Positions 1 to 11,010 of a stretch of DNA of 64,000 bases are shown piece by piece (within the stretch, counting starts at the first letter, position 1; the number at the start of each line of letters is the position of its first letter). This DNA comes from Molanna angustata. Taxonomy: Eukaryota > Arthropoda > Insecta > Trichoptera > Molannidae. Below the pieces are notes generated by a model. That model did not search any database. It saw nothing but the letters and a program-made list of their open reading frames with translations, and was not told where the DNA came from. The stretch lies in NCBI GenBank assembly GCA_963576475.1, contig OY754986.1, positions 6,658,031-6,722,030 on the forward strand, in the 5' to 3' direction. The position numbers and the translations under genes are program-made.

Positions 1-350
1 TTAACATAATGTCCCAACTCCCGAAGAATGCCGATCTCCTGTTCGTGCAAACTCGTAAAATGCTATAAATATTGCCTGTTGAAAGGCGTAATATCAATAT
101 ATTACACATCCTCTCAACATGATCTCTCCAGTATCGTATTCTTTGCCTGCGCCGATATGATTACGATAGTAATGATCTTATATATTTGGAAACAAATTAA
201 TCCCGCATTGCTGCTGGGTACTGAGACTGGTGCTTCCAATAATTTTTCTCGAAAATACAACAGGCAAAATAAAATCTCACACAATTCAGCAATGAGTTTT
301 TCCACCAATTCTGAATGTAATGCCGTTTTAGGTGGGACAAGAATGATGTA
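1..350 (-). repeat. Dispersed repeat family D, degenerate copy
   Basis: Read on the minus strand, roughly 345 to 235 resembles the repeats at 10.43-10.66 kb and 47.14-47.33 kb. Shared motifs include a CTCACCTAAAA-like block, CATTCAGAATGG and TGTGAGATNTTATTTT, followed by CTGTTGTATTTTCGA. The nature of the parent element is unknown. A long open frame covers 28-570 on the plus strand, but it crosses this repeat and AT-rich DNA and has no recognisable domain, so I do not call it a gene. Confidence 0.4.
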
Positions 351-940
351 TGGGGAAACATGTATGTATAATTTATTGTATAAAATTCAAAATCATACCC
401 TACTATATAGTGTGTACCTAATTTTGAATTTCATATTTATATGTAGGTATACATACAATTATAAGGAAAAGAAAGAAATTAAGACATTGGTTTTTTGTTT
501 TATTATGTTTATAAGTTTATTCCTTTCTGTGATTTTGCAATCGATGTGTTTTTTTTTAATATGTTTGTAAAAGGCTTCATATGTCATAGATAAATTAAAT
601 AAATAAATAAATTATGCTTCCTTTTGTTATATTTATACAAACAAATTTAATTTCATTAAAATTAAAAGTGGATTTTTCATCGCCAAATATTTTATTACTA
701 TCAAGGTCAAACATTTCCAATAATTAGCGATCATAGTAGGTAAGCCGTCTTATTGACTCCAATTTTTTTAAACAGTTGGAACTCTGTGATCCAGATGATC
801 TCAATGTAAGCTGTCTTCCTGATGTAACATTCTTTTGACACAGTTCTTGAATGTATGTAGTGTGGAGCCGAGTCGTTCAGTTCGTTGTATCGTTGTGCTA
901 TTTTTAAATTGTGGACAGTTTTTTGCTGTAGAGTCGTCGA
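351..940. other. AT-rich DNA, no gene seen
   Basis: AT-rich sequence with short homopolymer runs and an (AAAT)n patch near 590-612. I see no supported coding region or repeat boundary. Confidence 0.5.
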
Positions 941-952
941 TTCTTTAAATAC

Positions 953-1440
953 CTCATCATCATCATCATTATCATTGGCGCTACAGCCTTGTTTGGGCCC
1001 TGGCCTCCTCCAGAATCCTTCTCCAGCCGTCCCTATCCTCCACCGCTCGCCTCTAGTTTGCTATTCCGGTCGCTCTTATGTAGTCTTCTGTATCGTCCAG
1101 CCATCTTAGCTTGGGCCTGCTTCTACTTCTTCTGCCCTCTGGATTGGTATTAAGAACCTTTTTGGGGACACGATCATCATTCATCCGGCTGACATGTCCC
1201 AACCACTGCACTCTACGTACTTTTATGACTTGTACAATGTTGGGTTCGTCATATGATGCCTGTATTTCGTGATTATATCGCATCCTCCAAAGTCCATTAT
1301 GATTTACTGGGTCAAAATCTTTCTCAGGATTTTCCTTTCAAATATCAAGAAGCTGTTTTCGTATATTTTTGTTAAGACCCAGCATTCAACTCCATACAGT
1401 ACGACAGGTCTGAGAAGAGTTTTATAAATTAGGATTTGTT
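953..1440 (-). pseudogene. RTE-like LINE, C-terminal reverse transcriptase fragment
   Basis: The minus strand encodes the end of a non-LTR retrotransposon protein. One frame (1283-1053) reads RYNHEIQ, then a WLGHVSRM block, then RRSRSRPKLRWLDD, which is the conserved C-terminal pattern also seen in the better copy at 48.5-49.5 kb. Upstream, to about 1440, a second frame gives YKTLLRPVVLYGVECW and FERKILRKI, so a frameshift separates the two halves. The plus-strand sequence at 953-977 is a (CAT)n run, the reverse complement of a (TGA)n 3' tail typical of RTE-type elements. The copy is 5' truncated and dead. Confidence 0.8.
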
Positions 1441-2039
1441 TTCTTTAAATACCTACACCCTCAAAATTTATATCATGTTTGAGAATCTGCGATGTTTACC
1501 TCGTTTTTTTTTATAATCTTTGTAAAAACTTGCAAGATACAGCAAAAAAATCGATACAATCAGTTCAATACATAATAAAAGCTTTGCCCATTTTCTTTCT
1601 GAGTTTTTCCGACCCAACTTAGCCAATAAACAACGGAGGGAGATGGAAGAATGAAGAGAGGCCACAGAGAGGAAGGACTGATAAGATTTGCGGTTAGTGG
1701 TTAGACTACAGGTTCATAATTAAGTTTACTAAGTTTTTCATCACTTTGGCAGTATGCTAATGGGATAAATAACAGGGTTGCCACTCAATTGTGGAATTAA
1801 CAATTTAATTTTACTAATTTTTTTTGTAATTTTAAGGTTTTTTCGTTTACACATCGGAAGTTCATGATTGTGAATTAAAAACATTATAAAATCAAACAGT
1901 CAAATTCCACAATGCGTATTTTATCGTTATAATACTAAGTAAAAAATTAAACAAAATTTCATTTCCCCCTCCCCCCTCTCCCACCCCTGCTTACCTTTAC
2001 ACACCCCCATTAAACCAATGCATTTTTGTTTTGATTTTT
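1441..2039. other. AT-rich DNA with a C-rich tract
   Basis: No gene seen. A C-rich stretch lies at about 1966-2016, just upstream of a hammerhead-like motif. A comparable C-rich stretch sits next to the ribozyme copies at 6.2-6.9 kb. Confidence 0.4.
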
Positions 2040-2049
2040 AGTCAGTATA

Positions 2050-2120
2050 AATTGTTCCTCTGAGGATGTCAGCTGGGACTGGTGAAAGAGCTTAGACGAT
2101 TAAATACTCATTGTGAAATT
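2050..2120 (+). other. Degenerate hammerhead-like motif, possible Penelope-type end
   Basis: The plus strand has CTCTGAGGATGTCAGC followed by GTGAAAGAGC. This resembles a decayed CTGATGA...GAAA hammerhead core like those at other fold-back repeats in this window. Stem II is weak and the core is not canonical. It could be chance. Confidence 0.3.
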
Positions 2121-2291
2121 TTTTTACAATTTATTATTTTTTTTGCGATTGAGCCAGTATTTAGATTGTAGAATTCCAGTATTATTTATATGGTTTAAAT
2201 AAAATGTACAAGTTTCACAACATAATTGGAAAAGGAAAACATAACTATTCGCAATTATTAACTATTCAAAATTATTTATTATTATTTCTGG

Positions 2292-2409
2292 ATGTCCTCC
2301 CAAGAGATGGAAGATAATAAATCAGCTGGCGATCCACATCGCAAGAAAAACGAGCAGTTTGTGGCCAACGCTATACTCATCACTACCAAATCGCAAGTCA
2401 CTCCACAAG
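2292..2409 (+). CDS. Candidate first coding exon of an unidentified gene
   Basis: An ATG opens 39 codons rich in charged and polar residues (MSSQEMEDNKSAGDP...), which looks more like protein than the AT-rich surroundings. The open frame reaches CACAAG|GTATTT, a plausible splice donor that leaves one base of a codon (phase 1). The only other exon-like segment on this strand, at 20323, begins after an acceptor with two bases of a codon, also phase 1. I do not recognise the product. It may equally be a relic of a transposon. Confidence 0.3.
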
Positions 2410-2524
2410 GTATTTACATTTTGTATGGAATATTTTCAACATTTTTTATAAAATGTGTTTTTACAATATTTTTTATTTAATTATTTTACTAGGAAAACTC
2501 GATATTTATTTCATTTCACCACGT

Positions 2525-2885
2525 GTATAAGGACTGTTGCTTTCATTTGTTTACAAAAACTAATTTCTTCATAGATGGCGTTACAAAAAGGCGATGGTGT
2601 TGTTCACCTTGCTTTCAAACGAACAGTTTTATTATTAAAATATATGGAACCTTCAAAATTGAATTAATTAGGGAAGTCAATTGGAAGGCGTAATTGATGA
2701 ACGTTTTAATGAAAATAATTTTCAATAAGAACTCAATAAGAAGGTATAATTGGTGAACGTTGCGCAAGCGCATAAAGTGATCACGTAAACCAGCCGATGA
2801 CAGGTCGTAAGCCCTGTAGGTGCCTCGAGTTCCTGGTTCTTATACAATATCCCATCTTCGTCTCTATTGAGATGTTGAAAAAATG
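2525..2885 (+). repeat. Family C element, copy C1
   Basis: Contains the family C core: AATTGGTGAACGTTGCGCAA, then AAGCGCATAAAGTGATCACG and CCAGCCGATGACAGG. The right end carries CTTCGTCTCTATTGAGAT. An ATAGATGGCG motif lies in the left half. Other copies are at 19.3, 37.8, 40.0, 57.2 and 63.3 kb. Only the 57.2-kb copy shows the terminal sequence at both ends. Probably a short non-autonomous DNA element. Confidence 0.65.
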
Positions 2886-4188
2886 TTTGTCAATAAAAAT
2901 TACGAAATATTATCCATGGTTACGAAATCGAAATAAATAGGCAGGCGAGCAAATAAAAAAAACTTGTTTTATTTAACTTCAATAATAATTTAACAAATAA
3001 TGCACGATTAATGATTATGTTTTTCATTCATCTGAATTTATGATGAACAAAAATATTAGATTAAAAAAAATATTTACAATAAAAGGTGAAGATTAACATT
3101 TATTAATAAATTGCTACCCCTAATCTTCAAGTGGATTTCCTCTGAGAAAAGAAACTCAGAATGTCTGGGGTTTGGGGAAACTAACCTCAGTCTAAAGAAT
3201 AATTTCTGGTTTGAGAAAGTCGTTTCTCTATTTTACATCAACGCGCGGCCGTTTCTTCAAAATACATTAGAAACCAAATAATAGGAAGCGGATGAATTAA
3301 TCAGGACAAGGTTAGCATATGAAAGAGAAAAAGATAAACTTTAACATGTTTTTTACTGACTCTTGAAAAAAAAATCGGAATTTCAATATGGTTTTTCTTG
3401 AATGGTTTAGGTTTATAAGACCGAATTTGAATGTCGTTTTTTTCTCAAGGTACAAAACACGAATTCCTAGAATGAGTTGGACTTGCGCCAAATAAATTGT
3501 ACCATTAAAAGTAGGATTTTAGGTAGGTACGATATATAGAAATAAACCAAATCTCGAATTTCAATAATATCTATGTAAGTATATAACTCTTCCAACTGCT
3601 AATATGTAGAGCTATTATTTCGGAAGATATACACAATGACCAAGAAACTATAAAAGTTTTTTATGTCACTTTTATTTATTTATTTATCTTTTATTATCTA
3701 CTGTTATTTTTTGCAAGAGATACAAAATGATCAAGGAGCAATTGTAACATACATACATACAAACCATCACGCCATGACATACGTTGATTTTGAAGTCGTT
3801 TTTTTAAGAAAGAATATGTATACTTTACTTTTCCTTCATGCTTTGAATAAGGACAATAGTGTCTCCTTTGGATGCCCCAATATTCTTTCTTGTAGCCGAA
3901 GCTACTGATCTCGAGAGTTTTGTCTAGGAGGCAACTAGGAGTTTCAAAGATGTAAACAAAGAAATCAGAAATTAGAAAACACCTAAGGTGGTGTGGCCAA
4001 CTAAGGCCAGTGTGTGCCTATTACCAATTTGGTAGGTCAATTAAATTAGTAACCAGAGGGGTTTACTATATAACAAAAGAAACCTTAGTTAGGTTCTATG
4101 TTCTAAGATTCCAGAAGGTAATTTAATACAGAATGAACTCCTTGTTGTGACGTGTTGGAAGAGAGGTCACCAGAACAGAAAACTGTTC
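2886..4188. other. AT-rich DNA, LINE 3' scrap at 3745-3785
   Basis: No gene seen. At about 3745-3785 the plus strand reads (CATA)n followed by CCATCACGCCATG. This is the reverse complement of the 3' end of the RTE-like LINE at 47.6 kb, so this is a very short minus-strand LINE tail. Confidence 0.45.
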
Positions 4189-4216
4189 ACTAAATAGAGT
4201 GTGAACTCTATTTAGT
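4189..4216. repeat. Perfect 12-bp inverted repeat
   Basis: ACTAAATAGAGT (4189-4200), a GTGA spacer, then its exact reverse complement (4205-4216). No T-run follows that would mark a terminator. Function unknown. Confidence 0.6.
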
Positions 4217-6100
4217 AATATAAAAAGTTCCAACAAGTCACAATCAAGTAAAAGTAATTTAGACAGGGTAAAGACAGAGTAGAGATGAGAAATAACAATT
4301 TGAAATGACAACTTACTAATTTGTATTTTAGCACGAACACAGTTTTGATAAATTAATAAATATAACATTTTTCACACGCGTATAATACTTTAGCAAGTCG
4401 ATGATTTCACTAGGAAGTTTGACAGGTAAAGAGATCATGTACCCCCTGTTGCTTAGTTTATATACCCCATTGTTTGGGCAATTAGGGGTCATCGAACTGT
4501 CGCCTGGTAAACAGCCTTTAGGGGTATGTCAGTATGCAGAATTATTTATTGTTGTATATCAAAAGTGAAAGTGACACCTTTGAGTCATTACCCTTTCTTA
4601 ATTGTTTTGCATAATTATTTTCTTGTGACAGAAATACCATATGTTTGATGTAGGTATTTCTGCCGAACACCAATAAGAATCAGAAAGAAATTACACCGTA
4701 AACAGATATTTTGTATCTACGTAGTCCAACATAGACAGAAAATAGCAATTTACCTGCTCAAGGTATTGCGAAATATTTCGAAACTTTCCACAACTAGTCA
4801 TTCGAATCGTTGCTTTGAATTTGTATTGAAATTTCAAGTTTTACAGTGAAAACTCCAACTGTCGTAAAGTACCCAACGGGGGTAGGGGGGCGTTTCGTAA
4901 AAAAAGTTTAGTAAATCCAAAACAACAGCAATTACAAAGTTGCAAAAATTACGACTTTATTGTTCTTGTTGTTTATTTTAATGTGTTTGTCTGCGATGTG
5001 AAATGCCGGCGGTAAAAGTTGTACCATATTAAAAAGAGATAATAAAACAAAACGAAATTACAAGTGAACGTTTTTTACCTCAAAATTCAATATGGTGATA
5101 CTTTTCAGTTAATCGTAAGGTATTTAATGATCTTTTTATGAACATAGATGTTAGATATTCAAACCTGCGGTATTACTACATACTTTTGATCGCCATAAAA
5201 ATCTAATTTTTATTTTTCTGAGACTTAAAAATGTACTTCAAACAAACTTGCTTAAAACAATATACATATTTTCACTATTTCAATCCACCTTACAATATAG
5301 CATTATAATATGTTGTACGTGGAGCTTTTATAACCACTTTAGTGCCTTTAAAAGTTTTTCAAAGAATCATTAAAATTTGTATTAAAAAACATATTTGATT
5401 ATCCAACTATGTAATAGTTTTTCAAGAATTTTAAGATTCAACTGTTGAAAATATCTATAAAAAATCTTATTGTTGCAAATTCATAAAGATATTCTTACAA
5501 ATTCAAACCAATTGTCATTTTCTATAAGCAGAATAATAAATTCACAAGGATGTTTTACCATTCCTCATTTACGTACAACTGCCTCACAACATTTCTATAA
5601 GCATAGGTATATGTACTACATAAGTGGTTTAATGGACTCCTTTTGAGTCTTCGAAAAAAATTACAATAAATTTTAAAAAAAAATCAAAAAATCGTATCTA
5701 AAATTGTTTTTTGTTAATTTCATTCTTGTTTTTGTGTAGTTTTTTATTTGTTTTGAAAATTTAGTTCAACCCTTTTAAACAATCCTTACATGTAAATTTT
5801 TGATTTGTCTTTGTACAGATGTTAACCTCAGTGTTAAAACTTAGTGATTAACAGGGACAGCATTGATCAGATCGAAAGGATTCGGTGATAAAAGTCTTGT
5901 AGAGGACTTGATATGGTCACTCTATCAACTTTTATTGGTTTCCTCTAGTAAGTGTAGATATGAAATCCAATAGGTCGAATTGGTAGATATTTTTAATATC
6001 TCATTGAAATCCTTCAAACAATATATAACATCAAACATAATAATATTTAAAGATAAGCCTTTCTTTCCTTTCATGATAGCAAGTGTAACACTCAAACATT
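4217..6100. other. AT-rich DNA, no gene seen
   Basis: About 1.9 kb of AT-rich sequence with no recognisable coding region or repeat family shared elsewhere in the window. Confidence 0.45.
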
Positions 6101-6120
6101 CTGTGATATTTTAATTCTTA

Positions 6121-6313
6121 TTAAATTTAAAGATACAACTTTATATTAACCACGTTTTTTGGTTGAAACGATGCGACCGGTTTCGGAACTAACCGTTCCC
6201 TCATCAGGCTAACTTTCAACTGAAACAGAATGTGACGACGTGCTTACAAGAAATCTATGGGGGCGGAGGTAGACGTAGGGTGGGGGTACTTAGGGTTGGG
6301 TCTTGTGCAGGGT
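6121..6313 (-). repeat. Left arm of the Penelope-like inverted repeat
   Basis: It begins TTAAATTTAAAGATA and ends near TCTTGTGCAGGGT. It pairs with 6794-6985 almost perfectly by eye. It also encodes the last residues of the endonuclease frame on the minus strand. Confidence 0.85.
6162..6220 (-). ncRNA. Hammerhead ribozyme, left copy
   Basis: Read 6220 to 6162 on the minus strand, this is identical in layout to the right copy: GTTGAAA, CTGATGA, a 5-bp stem II (GGAAC/GTTCC, loop GGTTA), GAAA, a very short stem III, a GTC cleavage triplet and TTTCAAC closing stem I. In the direction of the endonuclease gene it lies downstream of the coding frame, as expected for a 3' pLTR. Confidence 0.85.
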
Positions 6314-6875
6314 GGGTCCGATTGGCTGAAGGATTAGAAGTAAAAGGAAACATATTTAATAATGGACTGAAAGATAAATTTAACTGATTGTTTATTATGT
6401 TCTGTTTTGAATTAATACACTTTTTAATTTCTAGCGACTCTAAATTATCAAGACGGAGACCTACTTTGTTGACGTGTAAAATTTTTGTTCCCGATTGCAT
6501 ATTAAATTGATGATCATTAAGTACTAAGTGTTCTGCGAATTCTGAAAAATTATCATTGTTTATACATCTAATATGTTCTTTTACTCTAGTCTCAAATTTC
6601 CGTCCTGTTTTTCCTATGTAGACTGCAGAGCAGTCTCCACATGTCAGTTGGTATACGCCGGAGTTTTCCATTTTATTATCTTTATCTTTGGAATTCATTA
6701 AACTTTTTCCAATATTATTGTCAGTGTAAAATGCCGGTCTTATGTCTTTTGGTAAGAAATTTGAGACTAATTGGGATAAATTATTAACAAACAACCCTGC
6801 ACAAGACCCAACCCTAAGTACCCCCACCCTACCTCTACCTCCGCCCCCATAGATTTCTTGTAAGCACGTCGTCAC
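6255..6875 (-). CDS. GIY-YIG endonuclease C-terminal domain of a Penelope-like element (partial)
   Basis: A 206-codon frame. Residues 1-27 come from the inverted repeat and are probably not native. From about residue 28 it resembles the RT-endonuclease linker of Penelope-like proteins (KDKDNKMENSGVY). GVY is at 73-75 and VYIGKTGR at 85-92, with the paired cysteines C79 and C82 between them, as in Penelope-type GIY-YIG domains. KEH (99-101), an AEH...DH pair near 115-122 and a glutamate-rich LESLEIKKC segment at 145-153 follow. The enzyme family nicks DNA for target-primed insertion in the nucleus. The element lacks RT, so it cannot act alone. Frame intact over the domain. Confidence 0.82.
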   Translation of the reverse strand: MTTCLQEIYGGGGRGRVGVLRVGSCAGLFVNNLSQLVSNFLPKDIRPAFYTDNNIGKSLMNSKDKDNKMENSGVYQLTCGDCSAVYIGKTGRKFETRVKEHIRCINNDNFSEFAEHLVLNDHQFNMQSGTKILHVNKVGLRLDNLESLEIKKCINSKQNIINNQLNLSFSPLLNMFPFTSNPSANRTHPAQDPTLSTPTLRLPPPP

Positions 6876-6985
6876 ATTCTGTTTCAGTTGAAAGTTAGCC
6901 TGATGAGGGAACGGTTAGTTCCGAAACCGGTCGCATCGTTTCAACCAAAAAACGTGGTTAATACAAAGTTATATCTTTAAATTTA
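6794..6985 (+). repeat. Right arm of the Penelope-like inverted repeat
   Basis: Reverse complement of 6121-6313. It ends TATCTTTAAATTTAA and contains the outward-reading copy of the ribozyme. Confidence 0.85.
6887..6945 (+). ncRNA. Hammerhead ribozyme, right copy
   Basis: Type I layout. Stem I: GTTGAAA (6887-6893) pairs with TTTCAAC (6939-6945), and an inner GC/GC pair flanks an internal loop. Catalytic core: CTGATGA at 6900-6906 and GAAA at 6923-6926. Stem II: GGAAC (6908-6912) with GTTCC (6918-6922), loop GGTTA. Stem III is only about 2 bp, as known for Penelope-like elements. Cleavage would follow GTC at 6930-6932. All conserved core bases I can check are present. Cleavage itself is inferred. 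Confidence 0.85.
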
Positions 6986-7108
6986 ATTTGTTAAATATGA
7001 ACCACAAAGTTAACATTCAAACATTTGAAAATATTTTAATTCTTACTTTACTTTTCGTATGGCATATGGGCAGGCTTCTTCACCAGTTGTGGTTGCGTCC
7101 CAGTATTC

Positions 7109-7645
7109 TTAAAGTCTTAGGTTCAGTTGCTGTAGCCAGTCCATGACATCCCATTCCGCTCCATGCAGGCTGGTTGGGTCCCCTGGGAATCTGCGCAGTG
7201 GGCACTCCTCAACGATGTGGCGAACTGTTTGATAGTCTGCACCGCAATCGCATTGCGGAGATTCTCTTTTTCCCCATTTCCACAGGAAATAATTACAGCA
7301 GCCTAGATCAGTTCGAATCCTGTTGAGTTGCATCCAGGACTTGTGTGGAAGATTGAAACCTGGGACACGTCTGCTAGGATCTTGTATCAGTTGTTTGTTG
7401 CGAATATCTGTATTCATCCAGAGAACTCTCCACTCGGTTTCCATGCTGGGGTTCGCTTGATCGACACTCCATATCGGCTTTCGAGACCTGAGCCTTCCCT
7501 CCGGGTGGTGGTTCATATATGCATATACAGGGAGAACCGGGTTATCGTTGATATTTTTTATTACCCTCGCAGTTGCTTGCCTTCTTCTAATTTCAGGGGG
7601 TGCAATGTTAGCAAGAACATGGAGCCACGGTGTCGGACTTGTCTT
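7109..7645 (-). pseudogene. Jockey/CR1-group LINE, C-terminal end of the RT protein
   Basis: The minus-strand frame is open from about 7645 (LKTSPTPWLHVLANIAPPEI) through 7109 without a break. It continues through RRRQATARVI, HPEGRLRSRKPIW, then NRIRTDLGCCNYFLWKWGK and the cysteine-histidine segment CDCGADYQTVRHIVEECPLR, ending DWLQQLNLRL. This is the tail that follows the RT domain in Jockey/CR1-type LINEs. The RT, endonuclease and ORF1 are missing, so it is 5' truncated although this stretch is intact. It lies 124 bp beyond the Penelope-like inverted repeat, on the same strand as its endonuclease. Confidence 0.82.
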
Positions 7646-8470
7646 TAATTTTTATTTTAATCATTGCAACAACTATTAATTATACCTACCTACTAATTGT
7701 TTAAATATTCTTATTTTTATGTGTATGAATAGTGACGTTTTTGACATGTTAATAATGAAGCAAGCTGTGCACGTGCTTAATTGGAGATTTTTTTGTTATT
7801 AATGTATTTTTTATTTATGTATTGTTGATTCTCTTTGCGTGTCCCTTAATAAAATAAAATAAAAAAAAATATGTATCATTTTTGATATAATTTTAATCGC
7901 TTTTGCTATACTTAAATATCCGTAATATGTAATTTCCATACAACCAAAGCATAGTTATTTGTCTTAGTTCGACGGAATCTCGAATCCCTTGATTTTTATC
8001 GCATGTTTCCTGTACGTTATTATTTATTCTGTCGTCTGGAAATGACGGAGATACGGAGCCGTTGGTGTATGCTAGGAAAACATTAACATAAATCGCAAAG
8101 ATACCATCCGAACCGCAGAGGAGAGTAGTCAAATGCCAACATTATTATGGAACGGCACATATTTGGCGAGTTGTGCATCCAAATGGCATTTATGTATGAT
8201 ATTTCGTCGTATTTATTATTTGTCCCGTCTTCGCTGTTTGTTTGTACGGTGTATATTTTATCTTGGGAATATTGCTATCGACAAAATGCTGCCGTGTCTT
8301 GCGAAGATATTATTAATTCTTTGGAAGAAAGTTTCAATTATTACGATACCTCAGGATTGAGATTAGCTGGCAGAAGAGCTATATATTTTGCACCGTCTGG
8401 CAAAATAACGGGTTTGGATACTGCATCAAATTATTTAATTTATTTGTGATTTACGCCCAGCTAAGATATT
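7646..8470. other. AT-rich DNA with an unrecognised 100-codon frame
   Basis: A plus-strand frame at 8147-8449 (100 codons) and an overlapping alternative show no domain, homologue or splice signal that I can name. Treated as uncharacterised DNA. Confidence 0.35.
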
Positions 8471-9002
8471 TACTCCTCACTAACCCAAGGAGATATAGAG
8501 GGGATTATAATTTCGAACTTTCAAAGACTATTTTTTTACAGCAAATAATCAACTAGTATCATGCTGAGATTGTACTCTGAAAGTTTCATCACATTGTATC
8601 TGTGTGTGTGTGTGTGCTACGTGCTACATATGTACGGCGTGTTTATTTTACTTTATCGATTATAGACTTAAGTACTCATTCGATTCTTTTCAAATTTTGC
8701 ACAATTGTATATCTGATACTCAATTAGACTCCATTATAATTTGAAGGATATCTGAATAGTGCTTCTCATTTTTTTAACCGTCAAATAATATTTCAAAGTG
8801 ACCCAAAGCTCAGAAAACTTTAAATTTTAAATTTTTATTTTCAATTTGGTAAAAAAGCACATCACATTCATAAAATGGCATTGAAGAATTATCAACTTCT
8901 AATAATAAAATATTTAATTAATAAATTAATTTAACAATCTCATTTCATGAAAAATACTTTTGTTAGTGAGGAGTTTAGCGTTGGTCACAACCCACCCGTT
9001 TT
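8471..9002 (+). mobile_element. Family B non-autonomous element, copy B1
   Basis: It starts TACTCCTCACTAACCCAAGG and ends with AGTGAGGAGTTTAGCG followed by TTGGTCACAACCCACCCG. The 11-12-bp inverted repeat ACTCCTCACTAA is thus terminal on the left but set in about 28 bp from the right end. A (GT)n stretch lies at about 8600-8616. Asymmetric inverted repeats, an internal microsatellite and no coding capacity are features of Helentron-derived non-autonomous elements. That class is my inference, and a MITE is the alternative. Confidence 0.7.
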
Positions 9003-9327
9003 GAATATATTTGAGTGAATTAATAATCTATTCCATCACGGCATTAAACTATCTAATGGCAGAGAGAACCGTACGCCACATTTTCTGCATTGAATGTTTG
9101 TTTTTAATACATTTTTATAAAGTGGCTACTTAACTTAAATAAGGTATGGAAATCTATACATCAATGAATTATTTATTTTGCACTCATTTTTATTAACAGA
9201 ATTAATAAACTGATCGTTTGAAGACTACGTAAAATAAGTTTTATGGGAGAATCAGTATCGAAAATACAACAAAATGCACCGAGTGTACCCAACATAAAGA
9301 AGGATATCATTAACAAAATAATAGTAA
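9003..9327. other. AT-rich DNA, no gene seen
   Basis: Nothing recognised. Confidence 0.4.
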
Positions 9328-9790
9328 ACACACATAATGAAAGTTATCACACAGAAAGAAAATTAACTCACAGCATGACAGTAACACACACAAAGAAAAT
9401 AACACTCAGAATGAAAGTAAACACACAGAATAAAGTAAACAAGAGGCGATGAGTTGGTTTGTTAGGAAGAATGATTGAAAAGGAGTTGTTGTGAAAGAAA
9501 CTAGAGGAACCGTATGATTTTTGTATGAATTAAGTGTACGAAAAGCTATTCTGAAAAATGAAGGTTTAAAAATCAAACACAAGTTAACACACACAATGAA
9601 CGTAACACAGAAAAAAAAATAAACACGAGGCGATGAGTCGGCTAGTTAGGAAGAATGATTAGAGAACGATTATTGAAAGGGAGTTGATGTGGAAGAAACT
9701 GGATGAAACGTATGATTTATATATGTAAGTACCTATATGAAAAGGCACCCTGAGAAATAAAGATTTAAAAATCAAGAAAGATTATCGAGT
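9328..9790. repeat. Imperfect tandem repeats with a LINE-like tail motif
   Basis: Short ~36-bp imperfect units (AATGAAAGTAACACACA-like) at 9328-9440 run into a ~186-bp unit repeated twice. GAGGCGATGAG recurs at 9441 and 9627, and GGAAGAATGATT and GATTTAAAAATCAA recur with it. The motif GAGAAATAAAGATTTAAAAA recurs again at about 10037. The AATAAA-bearing ends suggest a retroelement 3' end, but no protein is visible. Confidence 0.55.
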
Positions 9791-10431
9791 CACACTTTCT
9801 ATCCACATAAACACAAATTAACGTCATTTTCCCTTTATCCCTCTTCCTTTCTCCTCTCCTTTCCTTTATCCAAGAAGCATAGTGTATCTATCTGATGTGT
9901 TTTTTTATTCTTATTTTTGTTCTTTTTTAAACATATATTATTTTTTTGTTTTTTATATTTATTTTGTATTTTTAATTTATGATTTATTTTTTATTATTTT
10001 ATTTTTATATTTGTATTTTTAACTGATAATGATAATGAGAAATAAAGATTTAAAAATCTAGAAAGACTAACGATTATAACGGTATTATTTTAAACATGTC
10101 TCAAATATTGAGCTGTGTTTGTTCATTTAGATGAATACTATCGTATTGATGAACATGGTTCTATGTACAATAAACTAGTTCAACTCAAATGTTAAGTTAA
10201 ATCGGACCAATTTAACATAACTTGATGTATCATTTAATGTGTATTAGAAATTTTAAAGCAGATCATTTTCATACGAGTAATTATATGTTTTATGTTTTAT
10301 GTAAAATTATTTTTTTTATATTCATTCATGTGTACATTTACGATTTATTAACTAGCGGACCCGATAGACGTTGTCCTGCACGATTGTTGGCTCGCCTGCT
10401 ATTTGATGGTTCAATAAATAAAAAAATAAAC
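9791..10431. other. AT-rich and pyrimidine-rich DNA
   Basis: A T-rich low-complexity tract covers about 9890-10020. No gene seen. Confidence 0.4.
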
Positions 10432-10660
10432 GCCCACCATCACGGCATAATATCCCACAATGTAGAATAACCAGCGACAGGAGTGCGGGTGTGAATTATC
10501 TTATAATATTTATAATGACACAAAATGCTTGTATACTGACATATCAGTCGCGTCTCACCTAAAAAAGACAACAATCAGAATGGGAGGTGATACTATATAT
10601 GTGAGATGTTATTTTCCCTGTTGTATTTTCGATTTCCCAGCTCAGAAAAAATAATAGAAA
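10432..10660 (+). repeat. Dispersed repeat family D, copy D1
   Basis: It starts CACCATCACGGCATAATATC, continues ACAATGTAGAATAACCAGCG and GAGTGCGGGTGTG, then CTCACCTAAAAA and CAGAATGGGAGGTGA. It matches 47.14-47.33 kb. The first motif is the reverse complement of the 3' terminus of the RTE-like LINEs here, so D may be a LINE-dependent element or a related LINE end. Confidence 0.5.
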
Positions 10661-11010
10661 ATAATTTAGTCCAGTAGTTTAAAAGTTCAGTGACACACAC
10701 TTTTCGAATTTCGAATTTCGAGTTTCGAATTTTATTTAATATCTCTAAAGTTACTCTGTTTGTACGATACCAGACGTTCATTTTTTTTATTTTTCATTCA
10801 CACTGTAACAATTTTTTGATTCGAATTGTGAATTTAAACCATCTAGGGATCTACTCAAATAAAAAAAAATTCATCAAAATCGCTCCAACCGTTTTGAAGG
10901 ACTTCAAGGAAATACACACGTGGGTAAAAAATAATTAAGTATATAATTTTTTTTTTATTTTATTTATACAAAGTTTACATATAAATCACAATTCAAAAAG
11001 GTTTAAAAAT
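10661..11010. other. AT-rich DNA with a short TTTCGAA repeat
   Basis: A (TTTCGAA)-like run lies at about 10702-10730. Nothing else recognised. Confidence 0.4.

Larger units (their letters stand above)
6121..6985 (-). mobile_element. Penelope-like element, 5'-truncated, with inverted terminal repeats
   Basis: A GIY-YIG endonuclease fragment on the minus strand lies between a left arm (6121-6313) and a right arm (6794-6985). The arms are reverse complements of each other with only about three differences. Both contain a complete hammerhead ribozyme. Penelope-like elements are known to carry pLTRs with hammerheads, often with an inverted partial repeat at a truncated 5' end, which fits. Outside the arms a 15-bp direct repeat, ATATTTTAATTCTTA, occurs at 6106-6120 and 7031-7045, inside a longer, imperfect flanking similarity. 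The RT domain is absent. Confidence 0.82.

Noticed and set aside
28..570. 180-codon open frame on the plus strand
   Set aside because: No domain, no splice support, and it crosses a dispersed repeat; low-complexity hydrophobic stretches come from AT-rich codons.
8147..8449. 100-codon frame considered as a chemoreceptor fragment
   Set aside because: Hydrophobic stretches only; no conserved receptor motif could be identified.
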